A program made the translations under genes and the position numbers. 8,699 nucleotides of DNA from Deltaproteobacteria bacterium. Lineage in GTDB: Bacteria; Desulfobacterota; Desulfarculia; Adiutricales; Adiutricaceae. Positions 1-7,066 of this stretch are shown one piece after another. The DNA lies in assembly GCA_031288745.1 (NCBI GenBank), contig JAITQT010000155.1, positions 1 through 8,699 of the forward strand, in the 5' to 3' direction. How positions within the stretch are numbered: the stretch's first letter is position 1; each line of letters starts with the position of its first letter. The notes under the pieces were generated by a model. The model did no database searches and had not been told where the DNA came from. It was given only the letters and a program-made list of their open reading frames with translations.

Positions 1-86
1 GAGCAGAGAGCTAAGTAGAAACGTTAAAAGAACTAATGTTAAGAACTTAAGGGTCTGCTAAAACTTAATTACAACTCGAAAGTCGC
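1..86 (-). repeat. Left arm of an 86-bp imperfect inverted repeat
   Basis: The reverse complement of this stretch matches 6698-6783 without gaps, 75 of 86 bases (87%), counted by hand. The two ends are the best kept: the outermost 18 bases (CTACTTAGCTCTCTGCTC on the minus strand) are perfect and the inner 27 differ at one base. The match stops sharply after base 86; beyond it the flanks differ. The outer edge is cut by the window start, so the true repeat may be longer. The arms face each other across the whole operon. Both arms keep a 12-bp near-palindrome (39-50 here). The mismatches are spread over all three codon positions, so this is not a conserved coding segment. Confidence 0.85.
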
Positions 87-184
87 TACCAGCCGCAACG
101 TGGGGAAAAAAAGACTTGGTGAACGGTTACTCAATAAAAAAACAAACTCACCGTTAGTTCGCGCTTCTTTAAATATTTTTAGGC

Positions 185-355
185 CTAAGGTCTCCGGCGG
201 CGCAAGAGCCTAAAGAAAATCCTAATTAAAGTAACTAAACAAAGTAAAGCCAAGATTAGACAGATTAAGCTAAGAGTAGCCCCATTAGCTGACAATTTAG
301 CTGAGCTTAACTCGGCTATGGGCGCTTTAAAAGCCTTACTCTTATTATCGCACAA
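185..355 (-). CDS. Doubtful small single-span membrane protein or remnant
   Basis: A minus-strand frame of 56 codons could start at TTG (353-355) and ends with TAG (185-187); the frame is open back to a stop at 392-394, with no ATG. The translation has a polar first half, then a hydrophobic run of about 20 residues (SLICLILALLCLVTLIRIF) and a basic end FRLLRRRRP. That looks like a single membrane helix with a positive tail. It lies downstream of rng on the same strand and its codon style is similar. Against it: no good ribosome binding site, a non-ATG start, and the opposite strand is also open from 189 to 395 with many purine-first codons, also without a start. It may be the remnant of a gene on either strand. 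I do not recognise a family. Confidence 0.25.
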   Translation of the reverse strand: MCDNKSKAFKAPIAELSSAKLSANGATLSLICLILALLCLVTLIRIFFRLLRRRRP

Positions 356-430
356 CCAACGCCTAAAGGCGAGAGGATCTCTTAGCGGCCCCTAAGCTTA
401 AGTTTAAAGAGTTAGCTCGCTTACGAAAGA

Positions 431-442
431 AAGGCCAGCCTT
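431..442 (-). terminator. Possible weak terminator after rng
   Basis: On the minus strand AAGG-CTGG-CCTT can fold into a 4-bp stem with a tetraloop, followed by TCTTTC. It is about 40 nt past the rng stop, the right place for the end of the operon. The stem is short and the T tract is interrupted, so the support is weak. Confidence 0.2.
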
Positions 443-482
443 AGGGTTAAAAATCTAAGTCTTTGCTAGCAAATTTTCTTCT

Positions 483-2039
483 TTAGTCTCCTTGGCCCTC
501 AATCTTAACTAGATAAGCCTCTATATGCATGCTATCGTCGCTTTTTATACAAATAGGTCTTTTAAGGCGCTTTTCCAAATCTTCCAAGGCCGGCCGGGCT
601 TCGTCGATGATCAGATCCTTTATGGAGGGGTGAACCGTTAAGATCAGCTTTTGATGTGGATAATCACCGGCCGCAGCCTCTAATTCCCTAAAGGCCTGGT
701 GACAGACGCTAATGGGGGAGAGTAAAAAGCCCTGGCCTTGACAGTAAAAACAAGGCGAGCGCATCAAGCGATCAATATTTTCCCTACTCCTTTTGCGGGT
801 CATCTCAATGAGGCCTAACTCGCTCATGGGTAAAACCTTGGTTTTGCCTTTATCTCTCCTAAGATTATCTTTAAGCGCTTGAAAGACTTTTTCTCTATTT
901 AACTCTTTTTCCATATCAATAAAATCGATGACTATTAAGCCCCCGATATTTCTTAGCCTTAATTGATAGGCAATCTCGCGCACAGCTTCTAAATTAGTTT
1001 TAAGTATAGTTTCTTCTAGGTTGTGACGGCCCACGTAACGGCCGGTGTTAACGTCTATAACCGTGAGGGCCTCGGTCGATTCTATGACCACGTAGCCGCC
1101 ACTTTTAAGCCAGACTTTTTTATTTAAGGCCCGAGCCAGGTCGGTTTCCACGTCGTAGGCGTCAAAGAGGGGTACCGAGCCCTCGTAGAGGACCACGTCG
1201 GGAGTCTGCTCGGGGGAAAAGGCGGTTAGAAAAGACCTAATTTTTTTAAATTGCTCTACGTCGTCGATGACCAAGCGGTCGACTTGATCGGTAAAGATAT
1301 CTCTAACCGCCTTAAGGGTGGCGTCCAATTCTTGATGGATAAGTTGCGGGGCCTTGGCGCTGGCGGCGTCGGATTGAATTTTTTGCCAGAGCTGGGATAA
1401 AAAGCTGGCCTCAGCCTTAATTTCGTAATCAGTGGCTCCTTCGGCTGCGGTTCGGGCGATAAAACCGCTATTAAAGGCCAGGGCCTCCAAAACCTCACGT
1501 AGCCTTTTTCTCTCCTCTTCGTCTTCTATGCGCCGGCTTACTCCCAAGTGATTAACCATACTCATAAAAACTAAACGGCGGCCCGGTATAGAAATATGGG
1601 TCGTTACCCTGGCCCCCTTTTGGCCTATGGGTTCTTTAGAGACCTGAACCATTAATTCCTGCCCGTCTGAGAGAAGTGACTCAATGGGTTGATAATGGGG
1701 CCCATCAATTTCACTCACCTCGCTTGGCGTCTTTTGAGTCCCCGGCTCTTCATCCTCAGCTTCCTCTATGCCCGGGCCTTGGCCCAGTAGTCTAGTAAAC
1801 TCCTTTTCGCTGCCAAAGACGTCGTCTACGTAAAGAAAGGCGGCCTTTTCCAAGCCAATATCAACAAATGCGGCCTGCAAACCTGGTAAGACCCTGATTA
1901 CCCGGCCTAAATATACGTTACCTAAAAGGCCGGCCCCCTTAGCCCCGCGTTCGAGCTGAAACTCCACCACTTCCTGGTTTTCCATTAAGACCACTCTAGT
2001 TTCATAGGGGCGATAATTTATTAACAGCTCGTTAGGCAT
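483..2039 (-). CDS. rng: Ribonuclease G (RNase E/G family endoribonuclease)
   Basis: A 518-residue endoribonuclease of the RNase E/G family, expected in the cytoplasm, cutting single-stranded AU-rich RNA in rRNA maturation and mRNA decay. The N-terminus (MPNELLINYRPYETRVVL) is typical of RNase G. An S1 RNA-binding domain spans about residues 37-150 (GNVYLGRVIRVLPGLQAAFVD) and contains an acidic insert at about 85-118. The DNase I-like catalytic core has the two magnesium-binding aspartates, D329 (VIDVNTG) and D372 (IVIDFIDM), 43 residues apart as D303 and D346 are in E. coli RNase E. The zinc link has C430 and C433 (CFYC, where CPxC is more usual), again with the spacing of RNase E. There is no long C-terminal degradosome scaffold, so this is the short G type. 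The ATG at 2037-2039 fits the family start, although its Shine-Dalgarno is poor (GAAAG). It is the last gene of the operon, 65 nt after the radical SAM gene. Confidence 0.95.
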   Translation of the reverse strand: MPNELLINYRPYETRVVLMENQEVVEFQLERGAKGAGLLGNVYLGRVIRVLPGLQAAFVDIGLEKAAFLYVDDVFGSEKEFTRLLGQGPGIEEAEDEEPGTQKTPSEVSEIDGPHYQPIESLLSDGQELMVQVSKEPIGQKGARVTTHISIPGRRLVFMSMVNHLGVSRRIEDEEERKRLREVLEALAFNSGFIARTAAEGATDYEIKAEASFLSQLWQKIQSDAASAKAPQLIHQELDATLKAVRDIFTDQVDRLVIDDVEQFKKIRSFLTAFSPEQTPDVVLYEGSVPLFDAYDVETDLARALNKKVWLKSGGYVVIESTEALTVIDVNTGRYVGRHNLEETILKTNLEAVREIAYQLRLRNIGGLIVIDFIDMEKELNREKVFQALKDNLRRDKGKTKVLPMSELGLIEMTRKRSRENIDRLMRSPCFYCQGQGFLLSPISVCHQAFRELEAAAGDYPHQKLILTVHPSIKDLIIDEARPALEDLEKRLKRPICIKSDDSMHIEAYLVKIEGQGD

Positions 2040-2104
2040 GATTGAAAGGCTTTCTTTTGAGGGCCCGTTTTTTTTCGGTTCCCGTTAGAAGAGAGTTTTG
2101 AGGA

Positions 2105-4663
2105 TTAAACGAGGTTAGTGCTCGTCTTAACCACGGTGAGAATAGGGCCGTCCTCCTCGGCTAGCTCCCAAAGGGCCCTAACCGCTTTCTCCGGTCTAGG
2201 CGTGCCTTCAAGCCCAGCTTTAATCTTAATTGAGACCTTCTCAGGGGATAGGATTTTGAGATCTGATACTAAATCGACAAAAGGTAAAATCTTACCCTTA
2301 GCGCCAGTATAACTCACTTGACTCGGGTGGAGAAGAGGGGGGCTAAAGAAGACAGCCGGAGCGGAAGAGACCTCCCAAACGGCCGATTCTAGTTTAATTT
2401 TTCCAACTAAGGAAGAGAGTTTTTCTAGATAATTAATTTTTAAGCCATCAGGGAGACTAAGACAACGCATTATTTCATTAGAATTGCGCTCTTCTCGAAG
2501 AGAAAAGAGCAAATATTCATCTAAACTAACCACTCCCACCGGCAAGGCGGTTAAAAAAGACATCTTCGGCTGCGGATGAAATCCTTGGCTCATCATAAGT
2601 TTGAGCCCAGCCCGGCGAAAGGCCCTCTTAAAAAGTTCGACCATCTCTAAGTGACCCAATAAGACCATTGGCCAATCTTTGGTAAATCTAGCCGCATACC
2701 TAAAACCTTGTTGAAGGAGCCCAGCTTTAGGGCTAATAACCTTGGCTTTAACGCTAGCCGCTGGGGCCTCAAAATTAGTATTTTGAGGTGAGTTTACTTC
2801 TAGAGATGGGCCTTTATGGTTTTTTTCATTAACCTTAGCTAAATCAATTTTTACTCCATCTCGACAGGCCCCGCAGTCCCCACAGCCGCCCAGGCGGCAA
2901 TCGGGAGTAGAGAGGCCCTGATAGGCTTTCCCTAATTCTTTTATCAGGAACTCGGTTTTAACCCCGCAAAAAAGATGCGACCATGGTAAATTTTGGCTAG
3001 TATCTTTTTCTTCAATTAATAGGTTGGCTAAATCTAGCCCAAGGCTCGCTTCACTTTCCAAGGCCTCTAGCCAATAATCAAGCCGAAAGCGATCATTCCA
3101 AGCCTCAAATCTGGCCCCGGCTTGGGAGACCTTTTCCAAGACCGAACCTAAGCGCCTATCGCCTCGGGCTAATAAGCATTCTATAAAACTAGCCCCCGGA
3201 TCGCTAAAGCCAATGGAGGCCCCGGAGCGGCGTGTTTGGGCCTTAACTTTTTCCAGCCGAGCGGCGATTTCATCAGGTTTAGAAGCTTTTAGCCACTGAA
3301 AGGGGGTGTGAGCCTTGGGGGTAAAGTGGGCTAGGCCCACGCTTAGCTTCAAGCGGGCTATTTTTTTTATCTTCATCACCAAATCAGCTATGGCGCTTAA
3401 GTCGTCATCAGTTTCCGTGGGCAAGCCGCACATAAAATAAAGCTTTAAAGAGCGCCAGCCCAGCTTAAAGGCGGCCTCGGCCGCCTTTAACGCGTCTTCT
3501 TCAGATAGGTTTTTGTTAATTACGGCCCTAAGCCTAGCCGAACCCGCCTCAGGAGCGATGGTAAAGCCAGTCTTACGCACTCTTTTAATTTGTTCGGCTA
3601 GTGAGGTTGAGAGGCTTTCAACCCGTAAAGAAGGTAGCGATAAGGCTATTGAATCTTCTTCGTGAAAATCCATAAAAGATTTAACTAAAGTTTCTATTTG
3701 ACTATGATCTCCGGCCGATAATGAAAGAAAGGCCGCCTCCAATTGACCGGTCGATTTAAGGCCCTTATCCATCAACTTCAGCGCTTCTTCGGCCGGTCTC
3801 TCTCTAACGGGTCGGTAAATATAGCCGGCCTGGCAAAAACGACAGCCCCTAGAGCAGCCCCTGGCAATATCGACCACCACCCTATCGTGCACTGGCTTAA
3901 CAAAGGGGGTTATCTGACGACAAGGAAAAGGAGCCTCTCTAAAACTTACGGCCGCAGCTCTCTCGGCCCCAAGGTAGCCACTCTTTAAGGGTTCTATAGC
4001 CGAAAAGCGCCCGTTATCGTAACGAGGACTAAAAAGAGAGGGTATATAAAGGCCTTTTCGTCCAGCCAGGCGATCAAAGAGTTCGGCTTTTGGGGCTTTT
4101 TCAAAGCGCCAGTTTTTTATTATCTCCAAATCCTCCATAAACCAGGCCTCGGCGTCGCCGAGAAAAAAGAAGTCAAAAAAGTCAGCCAAAGGCTCGGGAT
4201 TGGAGGCGCAAGGCCCACCAGCTACAACCAAAGGGTCCTTATCAGATCTTAAACTGGCCCGAGGCTCAAGACGGCCTAGCTTAAGCATATTAATGATATT
4301 AGTATAACCAAGTTCGTACTGGAGCGAAAAACCAACCAGGTCAAAATCGCTAAGGGCGCGGTGACTTTCAAGGCTAGTTAAGGGTTGGCCAGTTTGCCTC
4401 AGCTTTAGCTCGTAATCGAGCCAAGGGGCGTAGACCCTTTCGGCTGAAAAACCGGACTTAGAATTTAAAAGGTGATAGAGGATCTTATGGCCAAGATGGG
4501 AGTGAGCGATTTCGTAGACATCAGCGAAGGCCAGGGCCACTGTAAGCAAACGACCCTGTGAATCGGGTTTTTGGTTGGGCTCAGCCCCAGGCTCGCAACC
4601 TAAGTAGCGGGCCGGGCGTTCGAGGCTAACAAGACTATGGAGCAATCGTAGATCAAAAGGCAA
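2105..4663 (-). CDS. Radical SAM protein (TIGR03960 type) fused to DUF2344 (TIGR03936)
   Basis: An 852-residue iron-sulfur protein of unknown reaction. Residues about 1-240 form the N-terminal B12-binding-like part of this family, with LVSLERPARYLG, FADVYEIAHSHLGHKILY and VVAGGPCASNPEPLADFFD. The radical SAM core follows; C270, C274 and C277 (CSRGCRFC) are the CX3CX2C ligands of the 4Fe-4S cluster that cleaves S-adenosylmethionine. PEAGSARLR (371-379) and KLYFMCGLP (407-415) are further core motifs. A second cysteine group, C589, C594, C597 and C600, could hold zinc or an auxiliary cluster. After a polar linker (about 605-650) the DUF2344 domain runs from about 654 to the end (FRYAARFTKDWPMVLLGHLE, SQGFHPQPKMSF). 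Fused length is normal for the family. Homologues often lie beside rng and ribosomal-protein genes, which suggests RNA or ribosome modification, but this is not established. The start is TTG at 4661-4663, supported by GGAG. Confidence 0.9.
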   Translation of the reverse strand: MPFDLRLLHSLVSLERPARYLGCEPGAEPNQKPDSQGRLLTVALAFADVYEIAHSHLGHKILYHLLNSKSGFSAERVYAPWLDYELKLRQTGQPLTSLESHRALSDFDLVGFSLQYELGYTNIINMLKLGRLEPRASLRSDKDPLVVAGGPCASNPEPLADFFDFFFLGDAEAWFMEDLEIIKNWRFEKAPKAELFDRLAGRKGLYIPSLFSPRYDNGRFSAIEPLKSGYLGAERAAAVSFREAPFPCRQITPFVKPVHDRVVVDIARGCSRGCRFCQAGYIYRPVRERPAEEALKLMDKGLKSTGQLEAAFLSLSAGDHSQIETLVKSFMDFHEEDSIALSLPSLRVESLSTSLAEQIKRVRKTGFTIAPEAGSARLRAVINKNLSEEDALKAAEAAFKLGWRSLKLYFMCGLPTETDDDLSAIADLVMKIKKIARLKLSVGLAHFTPKAHTPFQWLKASKPDEIAARLEKVKAQTRRSGASIGFSDPGASFIECLLARGDRRLGSVLEKVSQAGARFEAWNDRFRLDYWLEALESEASLGLDLANLLIEEKDTSQNLPWSHLFCGVKTEFLIKELGKAYQGLSTPDCRLGGCGDCGACRDGVKIDLAKVNEKNHKGPSLEVNSPQNTNFEAPAASVKAKVISPKAGLLQQGFRYAARFTKDWPMVLLGHLEMVELFKRAFRRAGLKLMMSQGFHPQPKMSFLTALPVGVVSLDEYLLFSLREERNSNEIMRCLSLPDGLKINYLEKLSSLVGKIKLESAVWEVSSAPAVFFSPPLLHPSQVSYTGAKGKILPFVDLVSDLKILSPEKVSIKIKAGLEGTPRPEKAVRALWELAEEDGPILTVVKTSTNLV

Positions 4664-4668
4664 AGCGA

Positions 4669-4672
4669 CTCC
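4669..4672 (-). promoter_or_regulatory. Ribosome binding site deciding the TTG start of the radical SAM gene
   Basis: On the minus strand the sequence reads CGGAG-TCGCT-TTG, giving GGAG five bases before a TTG codon. The translation from this TTG begins a few residues before the conserved family start LVSLERPARYLG. No ATG is better placed, so the TTG start is preferred. Confidence 0.65.
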
Positions 4673-4710
4673 GTTGGAAGGGGAAAAAAAACAAAGGCAG
4701 GAGCAAATAA

Positions 4711-5451
4711 TTAAAGCTTCAGAGCCAAAGCTATCTCTTGACAGATACGCTCGGCCGCTTGGGCTGGGTCGGGGGCTTGTCTAATTGGCCGCCCCACCAC
4801 CAACAAATCGGCTCCAGCGGCCAAAGCGCTTTCAACCGAAGCAGCCCTCTTTTGATCATCATTGGAGATCTTCATCCAACTAGGCCTAACCCCAGGGACG
4901 ACTAAAAGAGGCTCTGGGCCAAGTTTAGCCCTTAAATCGGAGGCCTCTAAAGGGGAGCACACCAAGCCTTGGCAGCCGGCCACTACAGCTTTATCCGCTA
5001 AACTTAAAGCGTAGGCTCTGGGGGAGCTATCTGGCGATGATAACAACGGAAAATCTGCGCTCGTTAGACTAGTTAAGACTGTCACGGCCAATATAACACT
5101 CTCACCCGCCTCCTCTACTGCGGCCTTCATCATAGCCTGGCCGCCTTGAGCGTGTATGGTCAATAAATCAGGCTTAAGATAAGCTAAAGCCTTCACAGCA
5201 CGACCGACAGTAACCGGAATATCATGGAGCTTTAAATCTAGAAATAGGCCGCTCTCCGGGGCTTTTTCCCTAACGGCAGTCACAAACTGGGGGCCTAAAG
5301 AGGCGAAGAGTTCGAGACCTATTTTAAAATATCCCACCCGGCCCGACAAGCTTTCCACTAAGCACAAGGCAATTTGAGGATCGTTAACGTCTAAAGCGAA
5401 GGCTAGATGATCGATCGCTCTAGTGGAAGACTTTATCAGCTCAGGGTTCAT
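4711..5451 (-). CDS. pyrF: Orotidine 5'-phosphate decarboxylase
   Basis: A 246-residue cytoplasmic enzyme that decarboxylates orotidine 5'-monophosphate to UMP, the last step of de novo pyrimidine synthesis. It has the single-domain TIM-barrel length of the bacterial family. Visible motifs: FALDVNDP (D21) on the first strand, YFKIGLELF (K43), the catalytic DxKxxD signature LDLKLHDIP with D72, K74 and D77, TIHAQGG (98-104), VVPGVRP (184-190) and the phosphate-binding GADLLVVGRPI (213-223). All expected active-site residues are present, so it should work. Its ATG (5449-5451) overlaps the TGA of the zinc-ribbon gene by four bases and has no clear Shine-Dalgarno of its own, so translation is probably coupled. 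A 47-nt gap separates it from the radical SAM gene. Its presence in this operon looks like co-transcription of unrelated housekeeping genes. Confidence 0.96.
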   Translation of the reverse strand: MNPELIKSSTRAIDHLAFALDVNDPQIALCLVESLSGRVGYFKIGLELFASLGPQFVTAVREKAPESGLFLDLKLHDIPVTVGRAVKALAYLKPDLLTIHAQGGQAMMKAAVEEAGESVILAVTVLTSLTSADFPLLSSPDSSPRAYALSLADKAVVAGCQGLVCSPLEASDLRAKLGPEPLLVVPGVRPSWMKISNDDQKRAASVESALAAGADLLVVGRPIRQAPDPAQAAERICQEIALALKL

Positions 5452-6530
5452 TCGTCGTCAAGATCGTCTAAACTAGCGGATAGATCGAGATCGTCGTGAC
5501 CTGGATCTAGATCTAGACTATCGTCATCAAGAGAGCCAATTTGATCTATATCCATGTCGCCCACTTCTTCCACCTGAGCCTCCTCCAATGAGGAAGATGG
5601 TACCATGAAAGTTTCCGAAGGCGCGCTTTGGGCTGGCGAGGGCTTAAGGTCGCCAGTCTGCTCTAAAGTCTTCCGAATGCGCTGAAGAGTAGAATCGTTA
5701 ATCTCTTTTTGAGATGGCTCAGTAGCAGCCAGGGCGGTCGGTGGCTGAGAGGTCTCGAACTGATCGTCGTCTAATAAATCAACTTCAAAGTTCCTCGGCT
5801 CTTGGTTAGCCTGGTTATCTTCAACATCAGGCTCGAGCATGACTTCCGGCTCATCTATTGGCGTCTCTAAATCATCAAAGCTTATCTCAGCTGGGGCCTC
5901 GACCGATTCAGGCTGAGGAGGCGGTGCCAACGGCTGAGGAGGCGGCGGTGGAGCCATGGGCTGCGGCGGTGGCGGAGGGGCCATCATCGGCTGCGGCGGC
6001 GGAGGAGGAGGTGCGGCCATAGTCTGCTGGGGTGGCGGTGGCGGAGCCATAGCTTGAGGCGGTGGCGGCGGAGCCATGGGCTGTTGCGGCTGAGGTGGCG
6101 GAGCCATAGCCTGAGGCGGTGACGGCGGGGCCATAACCTGCTGCGGCGGAGCTATAGTCGCTTGAGGGGCGGGCACCATGGTCGCTTGAGGCAAAATTTG
6201 ACCAGGGGCCAAGGTTTGATTATTAGTCCCATAACCCTGGACCGGCCCCTGTTCGTATTCGTTTTGGCCAAAAGTATTTTGGCCTATATCAAAGTTAGGT
6301 TGACCGCCATATTGATTAGACTGAGGATAAATAGATGGATCCTCGACCACGCCCGCCATCATTGGGTTCGCATAGGCACCCGCCTCCGATTGGCCGAAAA
6401 AAAAATTAGTTGTTCCCGGCTTAGTGACAGTTAAAAACAATTGCCGACGAATAGGCGTTAAGTCGCGCCTACAAATGGGACAAGTAAGGTTATATTCAAA
6501 ACTGTTATAGCCGCATTTTGGGCAAAGCAT
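5448..6530 (-). CDS. N-terminal zinc-ribbon protein with proline-rich repeats and acidic tail
   Basis: A 360-residue protein of unknown function. Residues 1-25 form a compact zinc ribbon, C3-x2-C6-x10-C17-x2-C20 (MLCPKCGYNS...TCPIC). It is followed by RRDLTPIRR, in the manner of short zinc-ribbon proteins of Desulfobacterota. Residues 40-118 are a polar Asn/Gln/Gly-rich linker. Residues about 119-208 are a low-complexity Pro/Gln/Met-Ala tract with seven or so units of the type MAPPPPPQ. The rest is acidic, ending in Asp-Leu-rich repeats (DDDSLDLDPG, DDLDLSASLDDLDDE). There is no signal peptide or membrane span, so it is expected to be cytoplasmic and largely disordered. The short Leu/Arg/Lys segment at about 280-290 (LQRIRKTLEQ) may be a helix. 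The start ATG (6528-6530) has a strong TGGAGGA. It is the first gene of the operon and its stop overlaps the pyrF start. A scaffold or adaptor role is only a guess. Confidence 0.8.
   Translation of the reverse strand: MLCPKCGYNSFEYNLTCPICRRDLTPIRRQLFLTVTKPGTTNFFFGQSEAGAYANPMMAGVVEDPSIYPQSNQYGGQPNFDIGQNTFGQNEYEQGPVQGYGTNNQTLAPGQILPQATMVPAPQATIAPPQQVMAPPSPPQAMAPPPQPQQPMAPPPPPQAMAPPPPPQQTMAAPPPPPPQPMMAPPPPPQPMAPPPPPQPLAPPPQPESVEAPAEISFDDLETPIDEPEVMLEPDVEDNQANQEPRNFEVDLLDDDQFETSQPPTALAATEPSQKEINDSTLQRIRKTLEQTGDLKPSPAQSAPSETFMVPSSSLEEAQVEEVGDMDIDQIGSLDDDSLDLDPGHDDLDLSASLDDLDDE
5907..6176 (-). repeat. In-gene tandem repeat coding for MAPPPPPQ-type units
   Basis: About 270 bp inside the zinc-ribbon gene, coding for residues 119-208. 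Met-Ala or Met-Met-Ala followed by three to six prolines and one or two glutamines recurs every 9 to 11 residues (Met at about 133, 142, 152, 161, 171, 182 and 192). On the plus strand this appears as repeated GGCGGTGGCGGAGCCAT blocks. The units are imperfect in both length and sequence, which suggests growth by slippage or unequal crossing-over, and unit number may vary between strains. Confidence 0.9.
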
Positions 6531-6535
6531 CGTTA

Positions 6536-6542
6536 TCCTCCA
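6536..6542 (-). promoter_or_regulatory. Strong ribosome binding site of the first operon gene
   Basis: The minus strand reads TGGAGGA-TAACG-ATG. This is the best Shine-Dalgarno in the window, and it fixes the start of the zinc-ribbon gene at 6530. Confidence 0.85.
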
Positions 6543-6697
6543 TAGGGAGATTCATATTTAAACGCGTAAATGACAAGCCGTACAGGATTTAACTTAATCA
6601 ATGGGGCATTAAAAAAAACGCCACGCCCCAATCACGACGACCTTTGGTCATCTAAGGCGGATTTCGCTCTTTATTATCCTCCCCTCCCTAAAAGAAG
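6543..6697 (-). other. Leader and presumed promoter region of the operon
   Basis: About 155 bp between the ribosome binding site of the zinc-ribbon gene and the right arm of the 86-bp repeat. A GC-rich inverted repeat TGGGGC/GCCCCA (6602-6607 with 6625-6630) encloses a 17-base loop holding a run of eight T on the minus strand. A smaller one, GACC-TTT-GGTC, lies at 6639-6649. A TTGTCA on the minus strand (6571-6576) resembles a -35 box, but the nearest -10-like sequence (TATGAA, 6551-6556) is only 14 bases away, so I cannot name a promoter with confidence. The promoter must lie here or in the repeat arm upstream. Confidence 0.4.
6602..6630 (-). promoter_or_regulatory. Possible leader hairpin with internal T run
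   Basis: A 6-bp GC-rich stem (TGGGGC with GCCCCA) closes a loop containing eight T residues on the transcribed strand, about 70-100 bases before the first start codon. The T run is inside the loop and not after the stem, so it is not a classical terminator. It could be a transcript-stabilising 5' structure or nothing. Confidence 0.3.
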
Positions 6698-6783
6698 GCG
6701 ATTTTCGAGTTGTAATTAAGTTTTTGCATTCTCCTAAGCTCTTAGCATTAGATCTTTTGATGTTTCTACTTAGCTCTCTGCTC
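6698..6783 (+). repeat. Right arm of the 86-bp imperfect inverted repeat
   Basis: It matches the reverse complement of 1-86 at 75 of 86 positions, without a gap. The mismatches cluster in the middle. A 12-bp near-palindrome CTAAG-CT-CTTAG lies at 6734-6745; the partner arm has TTAAG-TT-CTTAA at the same place, so its end bases differ in both halves and the symmetry is kept. This arm sits directly upstream of the operon leader and might carry its promoter. An open frame through it (6724-6915) is not conserved in the other arm. Confidence 0.85.
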
Positions 6784-6845
6784 CAACCATATATTTTAAC
6801 TTGGATTATTGTTAAAATTACTAAGCTCCTAATAGGGGGCTACAT

Positions 6846-6891
6846 TGTTGCGGTATGTGTCATCCCTTTCAATAGGCTTGGCACCGCAACA
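6846..6891. repeat. Stem-loop, 9-bp perfect inverted repeat
   Basis: TGTTGCGGT (6846-6854) pairs perfectly with ACCGCAACA (6883-6891) across a 28-base loop. There is no T run behind it on either strand, so it is not an obvious terminator. Confidence 0.5.
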
Positions 6892-6965
6892 TTCTCTCTT
6901 GTGAACGGGCACTAATCTTAGAAAACTAGCCAATCAAGGACCAACTTTAACGGCAGGTTCAATTT

Positions 6966-6989
6966 AAAATTGATCGAAGCGCAAAAACC
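6966..6989 (+). repeat. Copy 1 of a three-copy 18-24 bp repeat
   Basis: The core is TTGATCGAAGCGCAAAAA (6970-6987). Over 24 bases it matches 8578-8601 at 23 positions, and the 18-base core is present exactly, in reverse, at 7067-7084. Confidence 0.85.
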
Positions 6990-7066
6990 TCTTAAAAGAA
7001 AAAATAGTCTAACAAATTAACTAGTAATAAGGACATGTTACAAATTAAAGGACTGATAAAGAGGAC

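Larger units (their letters stand above)
87..482. other. Stretch downstream of rng without a certain gene
   Basis: This is the 3' side of the operon. It begins with AT-rich DNA (87-180) containing a 6-bp inverted repeat AACGGT/ACCGTT (122-127 with 150-155) around an A-rich loop. From about 185 to 395 base composition resembles the neighbouring genes and long frames are open on both strands, see the entry at 185-355. Just after the rng stop there is a perfect 12-bp palindrome TTTGCTAGCAAA (462-473), and at 431-442 a small hairpin (AAGG, loop CTGG, CCTT) followed on the minus strand by TCTTTC. The latter could be a weak terminator, but I do not consider it proven. The rplU-rpmA-obg genes often found near rng in this group are not visible here. 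Confidence 0.5.

Noticed and set aside
1256..1498. Minus-strand frame of 80 codons inside rng
   Set aside because: It lies wholly within the RNase G gene in another frame; the RNase G frame has strong family motifs across this region.
2060..2080. GGGCCC followed by eight T between the radical SAM gene and rng, considered as a terminator
   Set aside because: GGGCCC leaves no room for a loop, and the T run is on the plus strand, opposite to the direction of the operon.
3743..3988. Plus-strand frame of 81 codons, and similar ones at 2118-2312
   Set aside because: They are antisense to the radical SAM gene, overlap its conserved parts, and have no recognisable product.
5907..6176. Regular repeats considered as a CRISPR array
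   Set aside because: The units are 27-33 bp with no spacers, stay in frame and code for MAPPPPPQ-type peptides within an intact gene.
6162..6434. Plus-strand frame of 90 codons opposite the zinc-ribbon gene
   Set aside because: It is antisense to a gene with a strong ribosome binding site and a clear zinc-ribbon motif; no family likeness.
6724..6915. Plus-strand frame of 63 codons coding a hydrophobic peptide
   Set aside because: Its first third is in the 86-bp repeat; the other copy has a stop in the same frame and changes in all codon positions. There is no Shine-Dalgarno, and the apparent start is TTG in AT-rich DNA.
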